Source: Crotophaga sulcirostris (Eukaryota > Chordata > Aves > Cuculiformes > Crotophagidae). Taken from it: 64,000 nucleotides of DNA. Positions 1 to 12,153 of the stretch are shown here, in pieces. Position numbers and translations under genes: made by a program. The number at the start of each line of letters is the position of its first letter. The first letter of the stretch is position 1. The DNA lies in NCBI GenBank assembly GCA_013397455.1, contig VYZB01000238.1:419319-483318 (forward strand), read 5' to 3'. Under the pieces are notes generated by a model that saw only the letters and a program-made list of their open reading frames with translations, did not search any database and was not told the DNA's origin.

Positions 1-2931
1 TTCCCTCAGAGAAAGGACTATCGTGGCTGGCAAACGATGGGGTACACTTGTTCCTGAGAGGCAAAAGGGCGCTTTCCAGGAAGTTGGTATGGTTAATCAA
101 CAGGGATTTAAACTAGATTGGAAGGAGGAGGGGAACAATTCCAAGCTTGATGGAAATAAAGCTTGGGAATGGCACTCCAGGTCCTGAGGGATGATTTTAC
201 TAGTGAGAGCCCCTGGTCTACCACCTCAGTGGAAGGGGGGATAGCGCTCCAGGTGGCAGCCAGAATTTAAAGGTTATAGGTAGAAGACATTTAGGATTTA
301 AGACCATTCCGCTTAGTAAAGGGGTGGAATCAGTAGCCCAACTAAAGTGCATTTACACTAATACACACAGCATGGGCAACAAACAGGGGGAGCTAGAAGC
401 CATTGCAAGGCAAGAAAACTACAATGTAATTGCCATCATGGAAACATGGTGGGATGATTCACATAACTGGAGTACTGCCATAGGTGACTATAAACTCTTC
501 AGGTGGGACAGACTTAGGAGGGAGAGGCAGTGGGGTAGCTCTCTATGTGAGAGAAAGTTTTGATTGCATGGAGATCAATAACGGTAATCATGGGGTTGAG
601 TGCCTATGGGTAAAAATCCGTGGAATGCCCAATAAGGCAGATACAGTGGTAGGACTCTGGATCTGCTGTTTGTGAACAGAGATGGCCTCGTGGGAGATGT
701 GACTGTTGGAGGACACCTAGGGCACAGTGATCATGAAATGATAGAATTCTCAGTTCTAGGAGGAGTAAGGAGGGGGGTCAGCAGAACTGCCACCATGGAC
801 TTCTGGAGGGCAAACTTCCAACTGTTTAGAAGGCCGCTTGATAAAGTTCAATGGGAGGCAGTTCTAAATGAGAAAGGAGCCCAAGAGGGCTGCAGGCTCC
901 TCAAAAAGGAAATCCTGGCTGCACAAGAGTGGGCCATCCCCGTGTGCCATAAAATGAGTCAGCGGGGAAGAAAATCAGCTTGGCTTAGCAGAGAGCTTTG
1001 TATTGATCTCAGGAAGAAGAGGAAAGTATACAAGCTTTGGAAGAGGAGGCAGACATCAAGGATGTCAAGACTACAAGGATGAGGTGAGATCATGTAGGGA
1101 GAAAATTACAAGGGCTAAAGCCCAGCTAGAACTTCAACTAGTCAGCTCAGTGAAAGACAATAAAAAATGTTTCTACAAATATATTAACAACAATGGGAGA
1201 ACCAAGGAAAATCTCCCTCCCTTTACTGCATGCAGGGGGAACAGTAGTGACAAAGGATGAGGATAAGGCTGAGGTACTCAATACCTTCTTTGCCTCAGTC
1301 TTTAATAGTAATGTAAGATGTTCTCCAGGTACTCAGCCTCCTGAGGCAGAAGACAGTGAAGATGAAGCTCCAACAATCCAAGAGGATTTGGTTAGAGACC
1401 TACTCAACCAATTACACATTCACAAGCCTATGGGACCAGGTGGGATCCACCCAAGGGTATTAAGGGAGCTGGCAGAAGTCCTCGCCAAACCCCTTTCCCT
1501 CATCTACCAGCAGTCCTGGCTGGCTGGGGAGGTGTCACTTGACTGGAGACTGGGAAATGTTACACCCGTTTACAAGAAGGGTAAGAGGGAAGATCAAGGG
1601 AACTACAGGCCTGTCAGTCTGACCTTGGTACCAGGGAAGGTCATGGAGCAGATCATCTTGAGTGCTATCACGCAGCACATGCAGGACAACCAGGTGCTCA
1701 GGCCCAGTCGACATGGGTTTTATGAAAGGCAGGTCCTGCCAGACCAACCTGATCTCCTTCTATGACAGGGTTACCCGTTTAACGGATGAGGGAAAGGCTG
1801 TGGATGTGGTGTATTTGGCCTTTGATAAAGCCTTTGACACTGTTTCTCACAGCATTGTGCTTGAGAAACTGGCTGCCATTGGCGTGGACAGGCACACCCT
1901 CTGCTGGGTAAAAAACTGGCTGGACAGTCGGGCCCAAAGAGTGGTGGTAAATGAAGTTAAATCCAGTTGGAGGCCGATCATAAGAGGTGTTCCCCAGGGT
2001 TCAGTGCTGGGTCCAGTCCTGCTCAATATCTTTATCAACGATCTGGATAAGGGGATTGAATATACCTTTAGGGAGTTTGTGGACAACACGAACATAGGTG
2101 GCAGTGTCGACCTGCTTGAAGGAAGGGAGGCTCTGCAGAGGGATCTGGACAGACTGGATCGATGGGCTGATGAGGTTCAACAAGGCCAAGTGCCGGGTTG
2201 TGCACCTGGAACACAACAACCCCGTGCAGCGTTCAGGCTTGGGGAAGAGTGACTGGAGAGCTGCCTGGCAGAGAGGGACCTGGGGATGTTGGTTGACAAC
2301 TGACTGAACATGAGCCAGCAGTGGTCCAAGCGGCAAAAGGCGGCCAATGGCATCTTGGCCTGTATCAGAAACAGCGTGGCCAGCAGGACCAGGGAAGTGA
2401 TTGTGCCCCTATACTCAGCATTGGTGGGGCTGCACCTTGAGTACTGTGTTCAGTTTTGGGTCCATCACTGTAGGAAGGACATTGAGGCATTAGAGCGTGT
2501 CCAAAGAGGACAAGGATGCTATTGAAGGGGCTGGAGAACAAGTCCTATGAGGAGCAGCAGAGGGATCTGGGGTTGTTTACCCTGGAGAAGAGGAGGTTGA
2601 GGGGAGACCTCATCACTGTCTACAAATACCTGAAAGGAGGTTGTAGCAAGGTGAGTGTTGGTTTCTTCTCCCAGGTGACAGGTGGTAGGATGAGACGAAT
2701 TGGCCACAAGCTGTGCCAGGGGAGGTTCGGACTCAACATTGGGAAAAATTTCTTCACTGAAAGGTTTGTCAGGCACTGGCACGGCTGCCCAGGGAGGTGG
2801 TTGAGTCACCATCCCTGGAGGTGTTTAAAAGGTGGGTAGATGAGTTCCTCACCGATATGTTTTAGTAAGTAGACAGGTATGGTTGGACTTGATGATCTCA
2901 GAAGGTCTTTTCCAACCAGATGATTCTATGG
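1..2931 (+). mobile_element. CR1 LINE, near full-length, 5' end outside window
   Basis: A non-LTR retrotransposon of the avian CR1 group, in sense orientation to GRIP1. The 3' end at about 2885-2931 has the typical CR1 tail: the block GGACTTGATGATCTCA, then TTCCAACC, ending in a single ATTCTATG octamer. Upstream are remnants of the endonuclease and reverse transcriptase reading frame. The first 320 bases are probably ORF1 or inter-ORF sequence, but I could not recognise a protein there, and the element runs off the left edge. CR1 copies are usually 5'-truncated to a few hundred bases, so nearly 3 kb is long. Its last 400 bases closely resemble the copy at 40917-41385, which suggests the same subfamily. 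It lies upstream of the first exon seen here, in the intron that follows the PDZ1-coding region. Confidence 0.95.
324..2839 (+). pseudogene. Broken CR1 ORF2: endonuclease plus reverse transcriptase
   Basis: Remnant of the CR1 protein that nicks the target and reverse-transcribes the element. Endonuclease similarity runs from 324 (frame of 324), then continues in the frame of 484 to about 655. There an internal deletion joins the segment before the catalytic GDFN region directly to the later LLxLxxxN region; about 100 residues are missing by comparison with the family. After 672 the C-terminal endonuclease and connector continue, and a further frameshift leads to reverse transcriptase. The fingers (NYRPVSL) are in the frame of 1193. 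Motif A ([11 protein letters not shown], aspartate kept) and motif B ([10 protein letters not shown]) are in the frame of 1662. The usual F/Y-A-D-D of motif C reads FVDN near 2077, so the second metal-binding aspartate is lost. The C-terminal part needs three more frame changes (near 2170, 2310 and 2516). It is inactive. Confidence 0.93.
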
Positions 2932-4842
2932 TTTCAGAGTTGGAAATGTCAGTACTTTAATGATGATGGATTAAATCTGGTTGAGCACTAGTAATCCCAC
3001 TCTCCCTAGTGCTTCCTTTCCCTGCCTGACAGTGTTCACAGCAGATGCATCCAGCTGCTATTTTCAGCATGAGCCGCCTCGGTGTTTCAAACTAGAATGT
3101 GAGCCATTCCTGCCTTGCATCTGCTTTTTGTTGCTGCTAAAGTTTAAAGATTTCTTACCCTTCCCAAACTATGGCTGGGGTAGAAGGAGAGCCAACTGAA
3201 TGGTTGTTGTCCAAGTGGAAGGATGCTACATGATATTCCTCTCTGATGAACTATAGGCTTTGCGTGTCCCCAGTGAAGGTCACAAGTCACGCCAAGCAGA
3301 TTAGGAAGCATGGATCCAGCTCAAGCTACATGCTGGGCCACATTCAGTTGATAGGAATGAAGGCACAAGTTGTCTTCTCCCTGTAATTGTGCCATTTCGG
3401 GCAGTAAAATGTTTCTAGCTGAAAAGGAAACAACCTAGCTGAAACAACCTAGCTGAAAAGGAAACAACTTCATGGCCCACATCCATGGTAACATGGTCCT
3501 CATCTTCATGCTGTAGCAGGAACTATTGCAATACAAAGCAATGCTTTGGAGGGCCATCTTTCGCCTGTTTTCTGAAGGAAATGAGATTTATGTTATTTCA
3601 GTGGGTTGTTCTTCTAGTTCCCTGAAGTAACTTTTCAAACAGAGAATTGAAAGATTCCAAAGGAAAAATACATTACAGTATGTTTCATGGAAATAGACAC
3701 TTGTGAGTCCCCAACCAGGGGAGTCCTCAGAGAGAGAGGCATGTGGTGCTTGAGGAGGCAGCTCTTCTCCTTGGGACCTCTCATGGCCAGCAGCATACTC
3801 TTTCCCCAGCTGTGTAGCCTGTGGTGTCCATTGTCTCCTCAGGCTATCCTAAAGAAGGATAAAAAAACACTGAATATTGCAGGCATGAGTACTAAAGGAC
3901 ATAAGTTTTTATTAGTTCTGCTGCTCACGGGACATTTATTTTATAGAGGGAGGTTTTTATAATCTTTATATATATTGTGCTGTTTGCAGTATCTTACTGG
4001 AAGCTGGGAAGTATACGTGCACATGATTTTGCCCAGTGCTCTTTTGCCTTATGAAAAGGGAGTTCTGACACCCTGCCAAAGTCTTTCCTATAAGAGCTAA
4101 TAGTAAGGTGGCTGTTGGCCATTTAACAACAGTGGTTTCAAATGTTGTGAAGTGGATTATCACGCCTAAATGTGTTGATCTGTGCATTAAGCTTCTCACC
4201 TCCTAACCCAACTGCACACCACTCTCTAGTGCTTACAGAGAAAATACTGACTCAACTAGAAGTCAAAGGGTTTTTAATCACACACCAGTAAAGAGGGAGC
4301 ATATTCCATTTTGAAAAAGGAGAACAGTAACAAATCCTTATGATACAAAATACCTTTTTCTTCTTAATCTAGCAATCTGAGATTAGAGATACATCTTAAA
4401 AATCTTGACTGTCTTGATTTCAAGCAATACAAATAAATATTTTCATGGTTAAACAACTAACTCCATAGGTAGCTTTAAGAATTTAGTTTGCAATTTTTGT
4501 GTGTCTATGTATTTTCACCTCTTCTAGCTCTCTTCTTTAACTAGGAAGAAGTAAAATTATGCCACAATTTAAACATTAAGGCTCAAATTCCTCCTCTGTT
4601 ATATGCATCTATGGCTCTTTTTCCAAACCGTTGACAGTCTGAAAAATATCTGGCCCAAAATTCTCTCAAGAGGAGGATTAATTATATTTAATTACAGGTC
4701 TTTAATCTGACTGTTCTGTGGAGTCTTTCTAGTGGTATGATGAGAAACACAATAGCTAGCTTAAATTGGAAAAGGTGCAAATCTGTGTGTGTAATTAAAA
4801 AAATAATAATTAAGTTTGGGAATTTATTTTTTTTTCTTTTAG
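2932..4842 (+). other. GRIP1: Intron sequence upstream of first visible GRIP1 exon
   Basis: Non-coding as far as can be seen. It holds a short tandem duplication at 3415-3468 and otherwise ordinary AT-rich sequence. The last 30 bases before 4843 are a T-rich polypyrimidine tract ending in TTTTAG, the acceptor of the first exon in the window. Short open frames here have no coding features. Confidence 0.7.
3415..3468 (+). repeat. Short tandem repeat, two 20-mers around a 14-mer
   Basis: The 20-mer CTAGCTGAAAAGGAAACAAC occurs identically at 3415-3434 and 3449-3468. Between them is a 14-base copy lacking six internal bases. This is local slippage or a recent duplication with no evident function. 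Confidence 0.85.
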
Positions 4843-4926
4843 CTGTACAAGGATCAGGTCTCATCTTTAGAACTGTGGAAGTTACTTTACATAAAGAGGG
4901 GAACACTTTTGGATTTGTAATAAGAG
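4843..4926 (+). CDS. GRIP1: GRIP1 exon: N-terminal part of PDZ2
   Basis: 84-nt coding exon with acceptor TTTTAG at 4837-4842 and donor GTGAGT from 4927, phase 1 at both ends. After two bases that complete a serine codon it reads V-Q-G-S-G, then beta-A and beta-B of PDZ2: [20 protein letters not shown]. The GFVI stretch is the carboxylate-binding loop (the GLGF equivalent). The exon ends one base into the glycine codon after VIR. The upstream exon would carry the PDZ1-PDZ2 junction. PDZ1 and PDZ2 form a tandem supramodule in GRIP1, and PDZ1 in that tandem is known to bind the Fras1 tail. The matching exon of PDZ5 (47830-47910) has the same phases and nearly the same size. Confidence 0.97.
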
Positions 4927-5743
4927 GTGAGTCATTCAATTTGGTTTGTCTATTTTCTAAATCAGAAAAAAGCTGTAAGTTTTGATAGTCCTAAGAAATA
5001 AATTCAAGATTTATGGGTTACAGTTTTTAAAACTGTGATTTATGTATTACTTTTTCTTTACATTGATTTATTGCTTTTATGAACCGCTCTAATTTTTGTT
5101 TATGAAAGAACAACTAATGAGCTATGTCAAGAACATGACAAACTTTCTTTCACATAAGATCAGACTGCTACCTCTGAAATCGGCAGGAAGACTGTAGTTC
5201 TTAAAAAAGATATATATATAGTATTTGTATAAATGAGGTACGAAATCTGATTAATAGGCTGAATTGTGTAACAAAACTATCACTGACTTGGAGAACGGAA
5301 GAAAACACGCACCTGTTAAATAATATACCCCAAAGATGAATTATTAGTTTCTTCAGAGAAAACTTTTATTGAATATATAAATTCCATAGTGGCTACTTTT
5401 TATTCTATGTATATGTGAAGTATGGATGTTTTTCCTCTGTGCAGCAAACGTTGCAGAACAGTAAGTTTTCACACTGAGATCGGATTTGCAGAGTAGAGGT
5501 TCTAAGAAAAGGATATATTTATTAAGAATTCCTCTGTAGAAATATTTTATAAAGAATCATCTATACCATACAGTAGGTTGGTTTTATTTAAGATAAAATT
5601 CAGCAGAGGTTCATATTAATGCCGTGGGCTTTTTTTGATCTCTTTAGCCCATCTGTACGTGTGTATGCTGCAAAATTTACACTTACCTCCTGGAAATGAA
5701 AGCATAAAATAAGGTGTGGTTTCTCTCGCTTTTCTCTTTCTAG
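4927..5743 (+). other. GRIP1: GRIP1 intron within PDZ2 (phase 1)
   Basis: 817-bp AT-rich intron from GTGAGT to TTTCTAG, with a pyrimidine-rich run at about 5718-5741. I see no repeat family or RNA gene in it. Confidence 0.9.
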
Positions 5744-5819
5744 GTGGAGCACACGATGACAGAAATAAATCTCGTCCTGTTGTAATAACATGTGTTAGAC
5801 CTGGAGGGCCTGCTGACAG
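5744..5819 (+). CDS. GRIP1: GRIP1 exon: middle of PDZ2
   Basis: 76-nt exon with acceptor CTAG at 5740-5743 and donor GTACAA from 5820. It begins by finishing the split glycine codon, then reads [18 protein letters not shown]. It ends in G-G-P-A-D plus AG, the first two bases of an arginine codon (phase 2). It encodes the beta-B/beta-C loop, beta-C and the short helix of PDZ2. The phase-2 cut inside the arginine before the -G- of the next strand is found at the equivalent site in all five PDZ domains of the window. Confidence 0.97.
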
Positions 5820-7350
<1,531 letters not shown>

Positions 7351-10300
7351 TGATCGTGACCTGTTACGCTCCTAGTAGCACTGCTATTTCCGTCCGCACC
7401 GTATCATTAATCTTGGGTTCATAAGGAGGTGAGCAGTATTTTACTGTAATTTAGCATTCTGACATTTCATGGTTTGTAGAGTGAAACCATAGTGTAGATT
7501 CTAGCAAAGTAACTTTTCCAGTCACTAGTTTGTAATAAAGGTTAATGAAGTGTAGGCATTTCTGTGTCACATGAAAGAGGGGTTTACTTGCTCGAAGAGG
7601 AATTCTTTTGTCTTTTGCCAGTGCTGCTAGATGACCAAGGCATTACTGAAAAGTTGCAGAACTGCCACATAGAAAAGAACAGGGAAGAGAAATTTTTTTA
7701 AGAAATGCAGAGGTGGCAAATCATGGCTTGAAAAATGAGCTTATACTTTATACAAACCTTGACTGAACTCACTGAACATACGAGAGTTTTTTTTGGCAAG
7801 TCAAGGAGAGCAGATGATTTTTCACAAAAGATTTGGGATTGAGTTATTTCCATTTGTTTGGGAGGTTGTCATATCCCTTGCATTTTTTGCAAGATACAGA
7901 AAATTCATGGCAGCAAGAAACAGAAATACTACCAGTCACACTGAAATATTTCTTCTCAATTTGAGGATCTTTCTCTTCTTTTCCTCCTCACTTCTGCACT
8001 CAGATTTTTAGCCTAGCAGTAAAGCGGCCTCATAGGAATTTGTGAAATAGCACTGTCAAACTTCAAAGCCTTGGAAAAGCTTAATACATAGAAGAATAAT
8101 GTCAGGTATTTGTTTATTCTGGGACAGCCCACTTTGTTCTTCTTTGAGACACAGTTGTGTTTTTTTTTATTATAATATATATCTCTGTTTACTTAACTAT
8201 CAAGAATAGGGTGACAGTTTTGCATGCTGTCTGGCAGGCCTGCTGGACGGTCATGCAAGGTTCACATCCAGTAAAGTGGAGACTCTCGGCATGGGGCAGA
8301 AAACTCCCATGGAGAAAATGGAAATACAGGCGACCTTGTAACAATAAGAGAACTAGAACTTAGGTGTTTTCATTTATTTCTTATTTTTCTTTGGAAGATG
8401 ACCGAACTCTATCTATCTTCAGAGTTAGAACTATATTCTTTATACTCCACTTTCTCCAAGAGTGAGATCTTGTTGAAAAAAGAACCCCTGGATTTACACA
8501 GAGGAAGTTCCCAGTGAGGCTTCAATGTCAGAGGAAACTCCTATTCCCATTCTTCTTTATACCCCAGGATGGAAATCAGCCTCAGTTTCACAAAGGATCT
8601 TTTAGAAATCTTTGCAGGTTGGTGTGAGGACAAGACCACATGATGAGAAGCTCTGTTGCGCTCTAAATTGCAGGTTGTTCAAGGCAGGAATCTTCTTTTC
8701 AGTGTTACCTGGATAGAGCACAGTGCAGGAGGATGCAAATCTTAGTTGGAAATTGCAAACTTTTAACTGTACAGGCAGTACCTACCAGTCAGTCTCTTCA
8801 TGTTATTCTGTCTCCAAATGAACTGTCCTATCTCCCTTTTGTTCTCAGTAACAAATGTGGATTTATTTATCCTCTTCCTGGCAATGAATGTGTTATCCTA
8901 TGGAAACTTAAGAAGGTAGAAGAACCGGAGACACAAGGAGTCAGCAAGAAGGAAGGAAAAGGGAATCAAATACTGGGAAATGTATGGGATGGTGGTCCTG
9001 CAGTGTCTGCAAGAAGAAATCAGGAGGGATCCAGTAGGCTCTCTTTCTAATGCATTATGATTTTGTTAGATTTTATCTAGCCCCCAGGAGGTTTTATTTT
9101 TTGCCAATTTACATATTTTACAAACTGCATAGTTTTCTGGCAGTGGTGTGAAAAATTTTGTTGTGAAGCTTTCTTTGCTTTTTGCTGTTATGTTACGGCC
9201 ATGGTGCAAAGGCTGAAAGTCACACATCCTAATCCATTGATTCCTGGCTCATGAAAACAGTGCTGATTTCAATCTTTGCTTACTTCTGCTCGGGAGCAGT
9301 GAAGTCAAAGTTGAGAGGATATAAAAGGGAAGATATGAGCCACGAAGAGAAATTTAGAAATTATCAAAATATTTACTCTGTTCCCCGACTCTTATGTTAC
9401 TCAGAAGACAAGCTATTTGTAATTATCTTATGGTTGAAAATATGCTAAAATAAGAGGAGGAGCATGGTGTAAGTTGGCTTGTCAATAACTGATGCTTGAA
9501 ACTAGTTTAGTAGGTTACCCTGTTGAGAGGGGGCAACAATCCAAAAGTCCAGTGGTGTATTTTGTAGGATTCTCCTGGTATACATTTTCAATAGGGTATC
9601 TTAATCCTAGGGATCTGATTGTACCATTACTTGTTTTAGTATTTTCTCTTCCATTAGCAGATAGTTACATCCTGTAAAGTAGCATTCCATTTGGCCAGAA
9701 CTGGAAAGAGCCATAAAATATATTCTGTTAGCATGAAATTGGAACTTGATTTGAAAAGGTTACACTAGATGAAGAAAATAATCCTGAACTATTTTTCAGC
9801 TACAGTCCTGTAGTGTGTTACTGATGTTTGTACACCTGTAAGTATTAGCTATTTCAAAGGTGCTATATTTCTCAAGGTTTAGTTCCTTCACCTGAAATCT
9901 TCAAGAGGTCACCTGGGAAGCTTGTACATTTTATTGTTTCTGGAACCTAGACAAACTGGAGTAAAAAAAAAACCACCAAGGAGTTCTGTGCAGGTTGATT
10001 ATGTGTGTATGTAATGTCGGAGATGTGGCTAGCACCAGTGAACTCTCTCAATATACACTTGTGCTTGCTGAAATATATCCTGAAGTATCCTGCTCAGCTG
10101 GGTTCTAAGAAATAAACTTACCAGTTCAGCTTATTGGAAGAGATATTGTTAGCATGTTGGATTTTTTTTTTTTTATTCTTGCTAGAAATGTTTCCAGGTT
10201 GGTGTGTGGAGTGTACTGCTGTATAGTTTCAAAGAGACTTTGAAATAGCAGGAATTTGAAAGTACCAAGATAATCCCTGCAGAAAACAGAAAAACATAGT

Positions 10301-10397
10301 TTCTGTGAAAATATTTTATAACCTGATAGAAGTTACGTTTGAAGTTGTGGAGGTAGCAGTCTTCCAAATGTCTTTCGGTTTTCCAAAACACCTTAGA

Positions 10398-10497
10398 TGA
10401 TGGGTTGGTGTTTTAGGTGATGGGTTGGTGTTAGTGTTGGCTTATAGGTTGGACTTGATGATCTCAGAGGTCCTTTCCAACCTCGTGATACTGTGAT
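10398..10497 (+). mobile_element. CR1 3'-end fragment
   Basis: About 100 bases matching the extreme 3' end of CR1, on the + strand. It contains GGTTGGACTTGATGATCTCA at 10447-10466, then AGGTCCTTTCCAACCTCGTG, and ends at an octamer-like GATACTGTGAT. The upstream part includes two copies of GATGGGTTGGTGTT about 20 bases apart, probably local slippage. It is much too short to encode anything. Confidence 0.88.
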
Positions 10498-12129
10498 ACC
10501 TCCTCCAATCGTGAAGCAATGTGGTTGCTTATACTCCTTGTTGATTTTAGAGGAAACTATCAGCATTTTTTAATTTTGTGAAGCTTTAATAATGCAGTGC
10601 ATCAGTGTTAGCAGAAGAGATGGATATGATGGCTTGCCCTACACACAGCTGTGTGGAAGTAACATAAACTTTGTGGGCTTTATCACTTTTCTTTGTAATC
10701 CTTATACCTGAAGTATCCAACCTTTATGGTCACGTGGATCACCTGTTCTCATCCACTGATGGGAGAGATCTGAATATTGCAGTTTTCTTTGCTGTATGAC
10801 TACACCAGTGCCCCTTGTGTTGTGGAGGAGAGCAAGTAGAGGCAGGGTGTTGGCCATCAGTGACTTGCTGCCACTGCCATCGTAATTTTGCAGCCTGAAT
10901 CTTTTTCTGTGGCAACCATGCAGCAAATATCAATTCCAAGCTATAAACTTAGGTTGGGAAGACTGGAGTTCTCACTGTTTTAGCAGTGGCTTGGGTGAAG
11001 TGTCCTAACTAGCTGCTCACAGCTTGAAACCTATAGGTCAGGCATCCTCAGTTAGTATGCAAATAAGAATTAGAATGTCATGGTGGTAACAAGCTGCAGA
11101 TAGAGATTCACACTGCCGCTTTCTAAAATAGGAAATAAAAATATATCACTTTTAGAGCAGATGCAGTCTCCCTGTAGGTTTTCCACACTCTACCATGATG
11201 CTGCTGGGCTCTCTGTTGTCTCTGTAATTGGGGTTGCATCTGCTTGGGTAGTCTTCTGCATTTGCTCTGAAAGGGAGCATTCAGAAAAGTTTATTGACTA
11301 CCTTGAGTTTAAATTCTGGCCCATAATGTTTTTATATAACTCTAGTTCATAAATTGCTCCTGTTGAGCTTTTGAGCAATCTACTTTTTAAATCTTGCATG
11401 TTCTTGCTGGGTTAATTTTGAATCGGGGATACTGTAGTTAAACATAGCTATTAGCTGTTGCCAGAACTTTGACACAAAAGTTAGCTTTTGCCAGCTATTT
11501 GCACCTAAGAGACACATCTTTCTCTCTCATCTCTTCACTGAGTGTTTCTCAGTTCAGACTACTCTGTGGTCTTCAGGAATGGAGGAGCATATTTCACATT
11601 AAAATTCCATGTTTCTCTGGCATCTTTAACAGTTCTGGCACTTCTTTGAGCCAGAATAGATTTGCTGGAATGTTGCACCCTATAATTGTTCTCTGCAAAA
11701 CACATATGATCAACTTGTTTCTTAGTCCCAAGCTACCAGACATTGAACTGGTCAACTTCAGCTAGAGCATCACCCTAAATGTTCTGAACTCAAAGTTTAC
11801 CACTGATAGAACTTTTTAAAAAGGGAATTATTCATGCAATCATTTGCTAGTAAATCTGACGACAGTTTAGCACTGTTCAAGCCAATTGCCTCTTTGCGTT
11901 CACCCATTTAAAAAGAAAACCAAACCAACCAAACAAAAAAAATAGAAGACCATAACAATTTTATGAGAGTGCATTTAAATAAATGTGCCTCACCTCTCAG
12001 AAATTCTGCCTAACAAAAACAGCAATAGGGAGAGAAAGCTTGCATAGGTTAACTATCAGGTGAGGTAATCTGTGATCCAGTGTAGACTTTCAGTAATTTG
12101 TGCAAGGAAAGAAATATAGGAGAAAAAGG

Positions 12130-12153
12130 AACTTAAGGGTTTCCCCTTAAGTT
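12130..12153. repeat. Perfect 10-bp hairpin with 4-base loop
   Basis: AACTTAAGGG at 12130-12139 is followed by TTTC and then its exact reverse complement CCCTTAAGTT at 12144-12153. It lies in the large intron with no T-run after it and no known role. Confidence 0.8.
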
